64,000 bases of DNA from contig VGXM01000001.1 of the NCBI GenBank assembly GCA_016873295.1, positions 124,001 to 188,000 of the forward strand, given 5' to 3'. The position numbers and the translations under genes are program-made. Shown here one piece after another: positions 43,609-53,993 of this stretch (the first letter of the stretch is position 1; each line of letters begins with the position of its first letter). Source of the stretch: Phycisphaerae bacterium. GTDB taxonomy: Bacteria > Planctomycetota > Phycisphaerae > Phycisphaerales > UBA1924. The notes below the pieces were generated by a model that searched no databases, was not told the DNA's origin, and saw only the letters and a list, made by a program, of their open reading frames with translations.

Positions 43609-45135
43609 TCAGAGCCCGTAGACCTCTCCCAGCTTCGTCTCCAGGTGTCTCAGCAGGGGGTCGGCGGAGAGGGGCCTGCCCGTGACGCGCTCGCACAGCT
43701 CGCCCGCGCGGTACCGCTTGCCGTGCGCGTGGATGTGCCGGTTCAGCCACCCCTTGAGCCCGTCGAACCGGCCCCGGGCCAGGTCCGTGTCGAGGTCCTT
43801 GAGGTCGCGGCGGATCTTCTCCCAGAACTGCCCGGCGTAGAGGTTGCCCAGCGTGTAGGTGGGGAAGTAGCCCACGAGCCCGAACGACCAGTGGACGTCC
43901 TGAAGGCAGCCGCGCCGGTCGTCGGGGATCTTGATGTGCAGGTACTCCTTGTACCGCCTGTTCCACTCGCCGGGCAGGTCCTTGACCTTCAGGCCGCCCG
44001 AGAGCAGGGCCCGCTCCAGCTCGAAGCGGACCATGATGTGGAGGTTGTACGTGCACTCGTCGGCCTCGACGCGGATGAGGCTGGGCGTCACGATGTTCAC
44101 GGCCCGGTAGATGCGGTCGAGCGTCATCGTCGCGAAGGGGCGCCCGAAGGCCTTCCTGGCGTGAGGGAGGGCCCAGCGCCAGAAGGGCTTGCCGCGCCCG
44201 ACGAAGTTCTCCCACATGCGGCTCTGGCTCTCGTGGATGCCCAGGCTGATGGCGTCGGCCAGGGGGGTGCCGAAGTGTTCGGGCGTCTTGGGCAGCCCCT
44301 GCTCGTACAGCCCGTGCCCCATCTCGTGCATGGTGCCGAAGAGGGCGTCGGTGAACTTCTCGTCGCGGTACCGGGTCGTCAGGCGTGTATCCCCGGGGGC
44401 CAGGCCCGAGCAGAAGGGGTGGGTGGTGACGTCGAGGCGGCCGGCGTCGAGGTCGAACCCCAGCGCCTTGAGCACCGTCAGCCCGAAGCGGTGCTGGGCC
44501 TCCTGGGGGATCTTCGCCTTCAGCGGGGCGTCGCCGGGCTTGTTCCGGCTCGCCATCAGGCGGCCGAGCAGGTCGGTCAGGCGCGTGCGGAGGGGCGTGA
44601 AGATCGCCCCGACCTGTCGGCTGGTCATGCCGGGCTCGTACTCGTCGAGCAGGGCGTCGTAGATCTCGCCCTCCCGGGGCCAGCCGTAGCACTCCGCCTT
44701 GCGGCGCGAGAGGGCCATCATCCGCTCCAGCCAGGGGGCGAAGGCCGCGAAGTCGGAGTCGGCCCGGGCCTTCTTCCAGACCTCCTGGGCCTGCGAGCCG
44801 ACCTTGGCCAGCTCGGCGACGAGCGAGCCGGGCAGCTTGGTGGCCAGGTCGTAGTCGCGGCGCATCTCGCGGAGGCTGCGGGCGACGGCGCCGTCGCCGT
44901 TCAGCGAAGCGTCGTTCTCGCATGCGCCGATCAGCTCGCCGACGCGCGGGTTGGTGCGGCGCTCGTGGACGAGTCGGGCCAGGAGGGAGGACTGCTCGGC
45001 CCGGGCCGCGGCGGCGGCGGGGGGCATGTACGTCTCCTGGTCCCAGCTCACCAGCGAGCCCACGGCGTTGAGGGTCGCGGCCTCGCGCAGGAGCGAACAC
45101 AACTCGGGGTACGCGGCGGGAGCGGGCTTGGGCAT
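43609..45135 (-). CDS. M32 carboxypeptidase (Taq type)
   Basis: 508 residues, typical for the family. A zinc metallocarboxypeptidase of the cytoplasm. HEMGH (in GTMHEMGHGLYEQGLP) carries two His ligands and the catalytic Glu, and the downstream Glu in GIHESQSRMWENFVGR is the third ligand. DTRLTTRYRDEKF and HWSFGLVGYFPTYTLGNLYAGQFW are also family blocks. GAGGAGGC precedes the ATG as Shine-Dalgarno, and TACGCT lies further upstream. Confidence 0.97.
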   Translation of the reverse strand: MPKPAPAAYPELCSLLREAATLNAVGSLVSWDQETYMPPAAAAARAEQSSLLARLVHERRTNPRVGELIGACENDASLNGDGAVARSLREMRRDYDLATKLPGSLVAELAKVGSQAQEVWKKARADSDFAAFAPWLERMMALSRRKAECYGWPREGEIYDALLDEYEPGMTSRQVGAIFTPLRTRLTDLLGRLMASRNKPGDAPLKAKIPQEAQHRFGLTVLKALGFDLDAGRLDVTTHPFCSGLAPGDTRLTTRYRDEKFTDALFGTMHEMGHGLYEQGLPKTPEHFGTPLADAISLGIHESQSRMWENFVGRGKPFWRWALPHARKAFGRPFATMTLDRIYRAVNIVTPSLIRVEADECTYNLHIMVRFELERALLSGGLKVKDLPGEWNRRYKEYLHIKIPDDRRGCLQDVHWSFGLVGYFPTYTLGNLYAGQFWEKIRRDLKDLDTDLARGRFDGLKGWLNRHIHAHGKRYRAGELCERVTGRPLSADPLLRHLETKLGEVYGL

Positions 45136-45218
45136 GCGAGCCTCCTCGGGGCCTTGGGGGGGCACAAGCGTAGGGATCGCGCCTCCGGACCGCGCGCGCT
45201 CGCGAGATCGGTCGCGGG

Positions 45219-46550
45219 TCAGGCCTCGCTGCCGGCGGGCTGGTTGGGGGCGAGCGTGCGGTCGCCCACGCGCTCGACGCGGGCGCCCAGGGCGTTGAGC
45301 CGCTCCTCGAAGCGCTCGTACCCGCGGTCGAGGTGGTAGACGCGGTTCACGGTCGTGGTGCCCTCGGCCGCCAGCCCCGCGATGACCAGCGAGGCGCTGG
45401 CCCGCAGGTCCGACGCCATCACCGGCGCGCCCCGGAGCTTGCGCACCCCGGAGATCACCACCGTGGGCCCCTGGCGGAACATCCTCGCGCCCATGCGGGC
45501 CATCTCCGCCACGTGCAGGAAGCGGTCGGGGAAGATCTTCTCCGTGACCACGCTGTTCCCCTCGGCGAGCGTGAGCAGGGCCATCATCTGGGCCTGCAGG
45601 TCCGTCGGGAAGCCCGGGTGGGGCTGGGTCGTGATCTCGATCGGGGCCAGGTACCGTCCCGCGGTCACGCGGACGGTCGCGCGCAGGCGGTCCTCCGTCG
45701 GCGACGCCGGCCTGACCGAGACTCCCGCGCACGCCAGGCGGTCGACCGCGGCGATCATGGTGTCGATCGGGCAGTTCTCGAGCGTGACGTCGCCGTTGGT
45801 GATGGCGGCGGCGCACATGAGCGTTCCGGCCTCGATGCGGTCGGGCATCACCGTGTGCTCGACGCCCCCGAGCTGGTCCACGCCGCGCACCACGATCCGG
45901 GGCGACCCGGCTCCCTCGATCCTCGCGCCCATGGCGGTGAGCATGCGGGCCAGGTCGACCACCTCGGGCTCGCAGGCGGCGGACTCGATGATGGTCTCGC
46001 CCCGGGCCATCGTGGCGGCGCAGAGGATGTTGGCGGTCCCCAGGACGGTCGAGCCGAAGGGCCCGCCCATGAAGACGGTGGCGCCCCGCAGCCCGCCCGC
46101 GGGGGCCCGGGCCACGATGTCCCCCTGGTCGAGGCTGATGGAGGCGCCGAGGGCGGCCAGCCCGCGGAGGTGGAGGTCAACGGGGCGGTCTCCGATGGCG
46201 CAACCGCCGGGCATCGAGACGCGGGCCACGCCGCGCCGTGCCAGCAGGGGCCCGAGCACCGAGATGCTCGCCCGCATGGTCCGCACGACGTCGTAGCGGG
46301 CGTGGCTGGACGAGTGGTTCGTGACGCGGAGCGCCAGCCCGCCGTCGTCCCGCTTCGAGTGCGGGCAGCCCAGTTCGGCGAGCAGGCCCAGCATGTTGCG
46401 GATGTCGGCCAGGTCCGGCACGTCGCGGAGGGTCACGGGCTGGTCGGTCAGGAGGGACGCGGCCAGGATGGGCAACGCCGCGTTCTTGGACCCGTTGATC
46501 CGCAGCCGGCCCTCGAGCCGGCGCCCCCCCTCGATGACGAATGCGTGCAT
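45219..46550 (-). CDS. murA: UDP-N-acetylglucosamine 1-carboxyvinyltransferase
   Basis: 443 residues. First committed step of peptidoglycan precursor synthesis. INGSKNAALPILAA holds the UDP-GlcNAc Lys-Asn pair, and PGGCAIGDRPVDLHLRG the Cys that reacts with phosphoenolpyruvate and fosfomycin. GFPTDLQAQMMALL and DLRASASLVIAGLAAEG complete the two EPSP-synthase-like domains. Presence of MurA supports a peptidoglycan-containing planctomycete. The promoter carries a perfect palindrome. Confidence 0.97.
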   Translation of the reverse strand: MHAFVIEGGRRLEGRLRINGSKNAALPILAASLLTDQPVTLRDVPDLADIRNMLGLLAELGCPHSKRDDGGLALRVTNHSSSHARYDVVRTMRASISVLGPLLARRGVARVSMPGGCAIGDRPVDLHLRGLAALGASISLDQGDIVARAPAGGLRGATVFMGGPFGSTVLGTANILCAATMARGETIIESAACEPEVVDLARMLTAMGARIEGAGSPRIVVRGVDQLGGVEHTVMPDRIEAGTLMCAAAITNGDVTLENCPIDTMIAAVDRLACAGVSVRPASPTEDRLRATVRVTAGRYLAPIEITTQPHPGFPTDLQAQMMALLTLAEGNSVVTEKIFPDRFLHVAEMARMGARMFRQGPTVVISGVRKLRGAPVMASDLRASASLVIAGLAAEGTTTVNRVYHLDRGYERFEERLNALGARVERVGDRTLAPNQPAGSEA

Positions 46551-46880
46551 GCGCGCTCCCTCGCCCGTGCCCACGGGTCCTTCCCGGGCAGGTCCGATCA
46601 TAGATCGGACCGATGCGGCGCCCCGCCTTGACGGGCGCATCGGGCCCGATTCCCGGCCCCGCCGGCGGGGGGGGCGGCGCCGGCGGCGCAGGCCGCCCAT
46701 CCCCCCCGCCCCGGCGCGACAACCCATCTCCACGGCTGGCAATCCCCCCCGGCGCTTCGCACCTTGGGTTGTGCGTCGAGTCCGCCCCGCGTCGGGACGG
46801 ACCCGGAGCACGCCCACGCGTCGGCGCGGGCGTTGAGGGAACGCCCGAGTCGGCTTCGACGACTTCTGGAGGAGTGAGGC
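46551..46880. other. Intergenic region between divergent murA and the fibro-slime gene
   Basis: 330 bases, no gene. It holds the murA promoter with its palindrome on one side and the Shine-Dalgarno of the fibro-slime gene (GGAGGAG) on the other. The middle is a G/C homopolymer-rich stretch (GGCGGGGGGGGCGG and similar). Confidence 0.5.
46591..46611. promoter_or_regulatory. Palindrome centred on the murA -10 box
   Basis: GGTCCGATC (46591-46599) and GATCGGACC (46603-46611) form a perfect 9-bp inverted repeat with a 3-base centre. On the minus strand the centre reads TATGAT (46602-46597), a good -10 box about 47 bases before the murA ATG. It is a candidate operator. Confidence 0.55.
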
Positions 46881-47828
46881 ATGCGGATGGTCAGCGTCAA
46901 TCGTCTCGGAATGCGGGTCGGGGGGAGCGCCCTGCTCATGCTTGCGGGGCTAGCCGTTCCCGCCCACGCCCAGTCAGCCGGCGGCACCGGCGAGGACCCG
47001 TACGCCTCGCTCCCGTCGTCCATTCAGCTCACCGGCATCGTCCGCGACTTCAAGGAGCGGAGCGTGTCGGGCGGGCACACGGACTTCGAGCGCCAGCCCG
47101 CCGGCGGCTTCGGGCACTACCTCCGGACGGCCCAGGACCAGCTCGATGCCGAGGGCAAGCCCGCCTTCCGCACCGCCGGGTACAAGGTCAGCACCCAGTG
47201 GCGCGACTCGGCGGGCCGGAACCGCATCGAGCCCAAGTCGTACATCGCCGCCCAGTCGGGCGACGTGAACGGCGCCATGGCGTCGAGCACCGGCGGTGCG
47301 GTCGTCGGCGCCGACTCGTTCCGCCAGTGGTGGCGCGACGTGGCGGGCGTGAACGTCAGCCGGCAACTCACGCTGACCCTCAACCGCCAGCCCGGCACCA
47401 ACACCTACACCTTCAACGATCGCACGGACCCGGTGTTCTCCACCAAGCAGGGCTTCTTCCCGATCAACAACGAGCTCTTCGGCAACTCCGGCGGCGGGGG
47501 GGTGGCCAACACGAACTACCACTTCACCTTCGAGCTCGAGACGAGCTTCGTGTTCCAGCGCGGGACCGGGCAGATCTTCACCTTCACCGGCGACGACGAC
47601 GTGCTCGTCTTCATCGACAACAAGCTCGTCATCGACCTGGGCGGCGTGCACGGCGCCATCAGCCAGTCCATCAACCTGGACCGCCTCGCCTGGCTCCAGG
47701 ACGGGCAGAGCTACCCCCTCAAGTTCTTCTTCGCGGAGCGTCACCGCACCCAGTCCAACTTCCGCATCGACACCACGCTCCGCCTGCGCAACGTCGACCC
47801 GCCGGCCACGACGGCGCTGTTCGACTGA
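46881..47828 (+). CDS. Secreted fibro-slime domain protein
   Basis: 315 residues; the ATG follows GGAGGAG. Signal peptide cleaved near AHAQS. The rest matches the fibro-slime/PA14-like fold: [11 protein letters not shown] at the start, [40 protein letters not shown] (Ca-binding Asp run and DLGGVHG loop) and [17 protein letters not shown]. Such domains bind carbohydrate or form extracellular slime in Dictyostelium and occur in bacterial secreted proteins. No C-terminal sorting signal was seen. A terminator follows. Confidence 0.9.
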   Translation: MRMVSVNRLGMRVGGSALLMLAGLAVPAHAQSAGGTGEDPYASLPSSIQLTGIVRDFKERSVSGGHTDFERQPAGGFGHYLRTAQDQLDAEGKPAFRTAGYKVSTQWRDSAGRNRIEPKSYIAAQSGDVNGAMASSTGGAVVGADSFRQWWRDVAGVNVSRQLTLTLNRQPGTNTYTFNDRTDPVFSTKQGFFPINNELFGNSGGGGVANTNYHFTFELETSFVFQRGTGQIFTFTGDDDVLVFIDNKLVIDLGGVHGAISQSINLDRLAWLQDGQSYPLKFFFAERHRTQSNFRIDTTLRLRNVDPPATTALFD

Positions 47829-47922
47829 CCCGGCGAGCATCGGCCGGCGGAGGCCGGCGGGTCGCAGGGCCCATGGAGGGGTTCCCGCCTCCGTGCCCCC
47901 GGAGCCCCGGAACCTGAGTCCC

Positions 47923-47963
47923 ACGCCCGGGTTGGGCTTGTGCCCGCCCGGGCGTTGCTTTTT
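47923..47963 (+). terminator. Terminator after the fibro-slime gene
   Basis: ACGCCCGGG (47923-47931) pairs with CCCGGGCGT (47947-47955), with an inner GGGC/GCCC stem, followed by TGCTTTTT. Confidence 0.75.
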
Positions 47964-47998
47964 GCGCACGCCGACTGGTGCCCGAGTCCCGCCCTGCG

Positions 47999-48004
47999 CA
48001 TACT
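47999..48004 (+). promoter_or_regulatory. -10-like box of the TsaC-like/phosphatase gene
   Basis: CATACT seven bases before the ATG at 48012; weaker than the TANNNT boxes elsewhere. Confidence 0.35.
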
Positions 48005-48011
48005 CCCCGCC

Positions 48012-49139
48012 ATGGAGACCGGACGCGTGGCCCTCGGCGACCTCACGCCCGCCCAGCGCGCGCGCCTGGTGACCCGCGCCGCCGAGGTTCTGCGGGCCGG
48101 CGGGCTGATCGTCCTCCCCACCGAGACGGTCTACGGCGTGGCGGGCACGGCGGGCGCAGGGCTCGAACGCCTGCGCTCCATGTTCCCCGCGATCGCCCCC
48201 ACGGGGCACACCTGGCACGCGCCGGACCCCGCCCTGGTCCGCCGGGTCGTGCCGCTCCGCTCGCCCCTGCACCGTCGCCTGCTGGCGCGCCTGGCGCCGG
48301 GCCCCGTCCGGTTCCTGGTTCCCTGCACGCCGACGGAGCTGGCGGCGCTGCGTCAGGCCCTCGCGGCGCCGTCAGGCGTGTTCGAGGGGGGGGGCGAGTT
48401 CGCCGCGCGCGTGCCCGACCACGAGTTCACGCGGTCGGTGCTGGGCGAGGTCGACGCGTGCCTGTTCATGGAGCGCCTGGCCGCCATCGCCGGCCCGGGG
48501 GGCGGCCCTCCCACCGGTGCGATCGGGGGAATCGACCTGGTGGTGGACGACGGCCCGCCCCGCCTGGGGCGACCCTCCACGAGCGTCCGCCTGCTGGGGA
48601 CGGGGGGCTGGCAGGTGGTCGAGGAGGGTGCCCTGGCGGCGCGCGCCATCGAGGCCCGCCTGGTGCGCACCATCCTGCTGGTGTGCACCGGGAACACGTG
48701 CCGCAGCCCCATGGCGTCGGCGATCGGGCGGGCCCTGGTCGCCGACGCCGGACCGGGGGCCGTGCCGACCCGGTTCGTCTCCGCGGGCGTCGCCGCCGAA
48801 GAGGGTGCCCCGGCGTCGGAGGCCGCGGCGTCGGCGCTGCGGGCAATGAGCATCCCGTTCGAGCGGCACCGGGCCCGGGCCCTGACGCGCGACGAGGTCG
48901 CCCGGGCCGACGCCATCTGGACCATGACGCCCGCCCATGTCCAGGCGGTCGTGGGGATGGACCCCGCGGCTCGCGAGCGCACGGCCACGCTGGACCCCAG
49001 CGGGGCCCCGATCCCCGACCCGATCGGGTCTCCCGAGCCGGTCTATCGTCGGGCGGCGGAGCAGATCCGCGACTTGCTCGTCCGCCGACTCGCGGACCTG
49101 GACCGGGCCGACCCGCCCGACGCCGGAGACGACCGATGA
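48012..49139 (+). CDS. TsaC/YrdC-like domain fused to low-molecular-weight protein tyrosine phosphatase
   Basis: 375 residues. Residues 1 to about 210 align with Sua5/YrdC/TsaC (GGLIVLPTETVYGVAG, then a degenerate barrel with RVPDHEFTRSVLG), but the Lys-x-Arg and Ser-x-Asn active-site segments are missing, so threonylcarbamoyl-AMP synthesis is doubtful. Residues about 222-370 are an intact LMW-PTP: P-loop ILLVCTGNTCRSPMAS and general-acid Asp in PIPDPIGSPEPVYR. The next gene, rpiB, overlaps by ATGA. The order Sua5-phosphatase-rpiB also occurs as separate genes in Bacillus (ywlC, ywlE, ywlF). The target may be phosphoarginine or phosphotyrosine. Confidence 0.85.
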   Translation: METGRVALGDLTPAQRARLVTRAAEVLRAGGLIVLPTETVYGVAGTAGAGLERLRSMFPAIAPTGHTWHAPDPALVRRVVPLRSPLHRRLLARLAPGPVRFLVPCTPTELAALRQALAAPSGVFEGGGEFAARVPDHEFTRSVLGEVDACLFMERLAAIAGPGGGPPTGAIGGIDLVVDDGPPRLGRPSTSVRLLGTGGWQVVEEGALAARAIEARLVRTILLVCTGNTCRSPMASAIGRALVADAGPGAVPTRFVSAGVAAEEGAPASEAAASALRAMSIPFERHRARALTRDEVARADAIWTMTPAHVQAVVGMDPAARERTATLDPSGAPIPDPIGSPEPVYRRAAEQIRDLLVRRLADLDRADPPDAGDDR

Positions 49140-49600
49140 AGATCGCACTGGGGGCCGACCACCGCGGTCACAACACGATCCGCCTGCTGGCCGAGAAGCT
49201 GCAGCGCGAGGGTCACGACGTGCGGACGTTGGACGGCGGGGCGGGGCAGCCGTGCGACTACCCCGACAGCGCGTTCCTGGTCGGCAACGCCGTGGCCTCC
49301 GGGCAGGCCGAGCTGGGCATCCTCATCTGCGGCACGGGGATCGGCATGTCCATCGCCGCCAACAAAGTCAAGGGCGTCCGGGCGGCGGTGGTCCACGATG
49401 AGCTCACGGCCCAGCTGGCCCGGAGCCACAACGACGCCAACGTCGTCTGCATGTCCGCGGACCTGCTCGGGCAGCGGATCATCGAGAAGATCGTGGACGT
49501 GGCGACGCGGACGGCGTTCGAGGGCGGGCGGCACGCACGCCGACTCGCCAAGATCGCGCTGATCGAGTCGGGCAAGACCCCGACGAACTCATCGGAGTGA
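49136..49600 (+). CDS. rpiB: Ribose-5-phosphate isomerase B
   Basis: 154 residues. Interconverts ribose- and ribulose-5-phosphate. IALGADHRGHNTIRLLAEKL at the start, the catalytic Cys in GILICGTGIGMSIAANKVKGVRAA, and HNDANVVCMSADLLG are diagnostic. Its ATG overlaps the stop of the fused phosphatase gene by four bases, so translation is coupled. Confidence 0.97.
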   Translation: MKIALGADHRGHNTIRLLAEKLQREGHDVRTLDGGAGQPCDYPDSAFLVGNAVASGQAELGILICGTGIGMSIAANKVKGVRAAVVHDELTAQLARSHNDANVVCMSADLLGQRIIEKIVDVATRTAFEGGRHARRLAKIALIESGKTPTNSSE

Positions 49601-49641
49601 GGGCGATCCTCGGCGCGCGTTCCGGGGGTCGAGCGGTCGAT

Positions 49642-49677
49642 CCGAGGATTCGTCGCGGACTCCTCGTCCTCGGCGTG
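49642..49677. repeat. REP-like palindromic sequence, family 2
   Basis: CCGAGGA (49642-49648) and TCCTCGG (49667-49673) form a stem-loop between the convergent rpiB and Hsp70 genes; the sequence between them (ATTCGTCGCGGAC) resembles 40301-40349. Confidence 0.4.
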
Positions 49678-49708
49678 AGGCGTGCGCGGTGGCGCGGGTG
49701 GGGCGGGC

Positions 49709-51565
<1,857 letters not shown>

Positions 51566-51572
51566 CGGTCGG

Positions 51573-51578
51573 AGGGTA
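51573..51578 (-). promoter_or_regulatory. -10 box of the Hsp70 gene, leaderless
   Basis: TACCCT on the minus strand, seven bases before the ATG at 51565. Confidence 0.5.
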
Positions 51579-51631
51579 GGGACACGCCGGAGCGCCACCG
51601 GTGGGACCGGGCTTCGGACGGTGCGCCTGGA

Positions 51632-51704
51632 GCGGGACCGGCCTCCGGCCGGCGCTCTTGGCGCGGGCTCGTTGCGCCACCAACCGGCCAGAGCCCGGTC
51701 CCGC
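51632..51704. repeat. Inverted repeat between Hsp70 and pheT
   Basis: GCGGGACCGG (51632-51641) and CCGGTCCCGC (51695-51704) are perfect complements. The left 21 bp also form a short hairpin and recur exactly at 28245-28265 next to another gene. Confidence 0.5.
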
Positions 51705-51772
51705 CGGATGACCGACCCATCGGCCGGAGGCCGGTGCCATGCGCCGCGGCGCCACCGGCGCGGGCGTGACCC

Positions 51773-51778
51773 TACCGT
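51773..51778 (+). promoter_or_regulatory. -10 box of pheT
   Basis: TACCGT eight bases before the ATG at 51787. Confidence 0.4.
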
Positions 51779-51786
51779 CACGCCGC

Positions 51787-53871
51787 ATGCTCATCAGCCT
51801 GGCCTGGCTCAACTCGCTCCTGAACCCGGGCGACCTGACCGGCGACGAGGCCGAGCGCGTCCTCACCGCGGTCGGCTTCCCTCTCGAGTCGCGCGAGGCC
51901 CTTCCCTCGGGCGACACGCGCCTGGACGTGGAGATCACGAGCAACCGCGGCGACTGCCTCTCCCACCTGGGCCTTGCCCGCGAGATCGCCGCCGCCACCG
52001 GGCGGGCCCTGTCCCTCGCCGAGGCGACGCTCCCCGGGGCGGGCGCGGCGTCGCCCGCGGCGCTCGAGAACCGGTCCCCGCACCTGTGCCCGCTGTTCAC
52101 GCTCCGCGTGGTCCGCGGCGTCAAGGTCGGCCCGAGCCCGGGCTGGCTCGTCCGCGCCCTCGACGCCGTCGGGCAGCGCTCCATCAACAACGTCGTCGAC
52201 TGCACCAACTACGTGAACTTCCTGGTGGGCAACCCGTGCCACGCCTTCGACCTGGGGCGCCTGGCCGGGTCGCGCCTGATCGTGCGCCTGGCCCGGGAGG
52301 GCGAGGCGCTCCGGACGCTCGACGGCAAGGAACGCCGCCTCAGGGCTGACGAGCTGGTCGTCGCCGACGCCGAGAGGGCCCAGAGCCTCGCGGGCGTGAT
52401 CGGCGGGGCCGACTCCGAGGTCTCGTCGGGGACGACGGACGTGGCCCTCGAGGTGGCGACGTGGGAGCCGGCCGCGGTGCGCCGCGCGGCGAGGCGGCTG
52501 GGCATCCGCACCGACGCCTCCTACCGCTTCGAGCGCCGCGTCTCGCCCCACACGCTCGACGAGGCGTCGCGGCGCCTCGCGGCCCTGGTCATCGAGACCG
52601 CGGGCGGCACGCTCTGCCCGGGCGTGCTCGCCGAGGGGAGGCCGCTCCCCGACCCCGTCGTCGTCCGCTACCGACCGGATCGCTGCCGCGCGCTGCTGGG
52701 GCTCTCCATCGACGACGAGGCCCAGGCCCGGCTCCTGCGTGCCCACGCCATCGAGGTTCGGCCCTCCGGGGGCGTGTTCGAGTGCGCCGTCCCGAACCGC
52801 CGCCTGGACCTGACCCGCGAGATCGACCTGGTCGAGGAGGTCGTGCGCACTCGCGGGCTGGACGACGTGCCCACGCACGGGCGCATGACGATCGAGGTCC
52901 GCCCGCCGCAGCCCGCCGAGGCGGCGCGACGGCACATCGCGTCGATCCTCACGGGGCTGGGCTTCTTCGAGACGGTGACGTTCAGCTTCGTCTCGCCCGA
53001 GCACGCCGCGCCCTTTGTCGTCCCGGGCATCGACACCGTCGCCGTCGACACCGCCCACCGCGCCCACGAGCCGGTCCTCCGCCCCAGCGTGCTGCCCGGG
53101 CTTCTGGCCTGCCGCAAGGTGAACCAGGACGCCCGCGTCGACCCGCCCGGGGGCGTGCGCCTCTTCGAGATCGCCTCGATCTTCGGGCAGATGCCCCCGC
53201 GGGCACCGGGCCGGCCCCCCGAGACCGTCGAGCGCCGACACCTCGCGCTCCTCCTCGACGCGCCCGGCGGCACATCGGCCACCTTCGACGACGCGCAGAC
53301 CGCGCTGCGACTCGGGCGCGGGGCGATCGAGTCGGTGGTCCGCGGCGTCGCGGGCGCCTCCGCCGCGCTGGAGTTCAAGCCCATCGCCCCGCCCTTCCCG
53401 GCCCTCCAGCCCGGCGCCTTCGCGGGCGTGCTGCTCGCGGGCAAGCCCGTGGGCTACCTCGGGCTGGTGGCTCGCAAGGTCGCCGGGGCGTTCGGGCTGG
53501 GCGCGACCGTGGCGGGGGCGGAGCTGAACGCCGACGCCCTGCTCGCCGCCTACCCGCCCAGGGCGGCGCCGGAGCCCCTCCCCGCCTTCCCCGCCACCGA
53601 GAAGGACCTCTCGGTGATCGTCGCGGAGGAGGTCACGTGGGCCCGGATCGAGTCGTGCGTGGCGTCGGCGGGGCTGGAGCACCTCGAGTCGGCGTCGTTC
53701 GTGACGACCTACCGCGGGAAGCAGATCGGGGCGGGGCGCAAGAGCCTGACGCTGCGGATGCGCTTCCGCGCCCCCGACCGCACGCTCCACGCCGACGACG
53801 CCGACGCCCAGGCCCAGCGGGCCGCCCGGGCCCTCGAGGGCGCGGTGGGGGCCCGCTTCCGGACCGCCTGA
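51787..53871 (+). CDS. pheT: Phenylalanyl-tRNA synthetase beta subunit, without the EMAP domain
   Basis: 694 residues, about 100 fewer than E. coli PheT. The N-terminal B1 part ([34 protein letters not shown]) runs directly into B3/B4 ([25 protein letters not shown]), so the EMAP/tRNA-binding B2 domain is absent. The editing and catalytic-like domains and the C-terminal FDX-ACB domain ([20 protein letters not shown] to the end) are present. With PheS it charges tRNA(Phe); pheS is not adjacent. Confidence 0.95.
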   Translation: MLISLAWLNSLLNPGDLTGDEAERVLTAVGFPLESREALPSGDTRLDVEITSNRGDCLSHLGLAREIAAATGRALSLAEATLPGAGAASPAALENRSPHLCPLFTLRVVRGVKVGPSPGWLVRALDAVGQRSINNVVDCTNYVNFLVGNPCHAFDLGRLAGSRLIVRLAREGEALRTLDGKERRLRADELVVADAERAQSLAGVIGGADSEVSSGTTDVALEVATWEPAAVRRAARRLGIRTDASYRFERRVSPHTLDEASRRLAALVIETAGGTLCPGVLAEGRPLPDPVVVRYRPDRCRALLGLSIDDEAQARLLRAHAIEVRPSGGVFECAVPNRRLDLTREIDLVEEVVRTRGLDDVPTHGRMTIEVRPPQPAEAARRHIASILTGLGFFETVTFSFVSPEHAAPFVVPGIDTVAVDTAHRAHEPVLRPSVLPGLLACRKVNQDARVDPPGGVRLFEIASIFGQMPPRAPGRPPETVERRHLALLLDAPGGTSATFDDAQTALRLGRGAIESVVRGVAGASAALEFKPIAPPFPALQPGAFAGVLLAGKPVGYLGLVARKVAGAFGLGATVAGAELNADALLAAYPPRAAPEPLPAFPATEKDLSVIVAEEVTWARIESCVASAGLEHLESASFVTTYRGKQIGAGRKSLTLRMRFRAPDRTLHADDADAQAQRAARALEGAVGARFRTA

Positions 53872-53944
53872 GGGGCGGGCGTGCATGAATATCCATCTCG
53901 TGCATACACCCGCCGCGGGCGACGATCGCGCCGGGCCCGGGGCG

Positions 53945-53950
53945 TATAGT
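53945..53950 (+). promoter_or_regulatory. -10 box of ilvE
   Basis: TATAGT about 44 bases before the ATG at 53994, with GGGAG as Shine-Dalgarno. Confidence 0.6.
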
Positions 53951-53993
53951 GGACCCGAGCCGATCCGGGGCCCCGGCGGCCGGGAGTGCGTCC

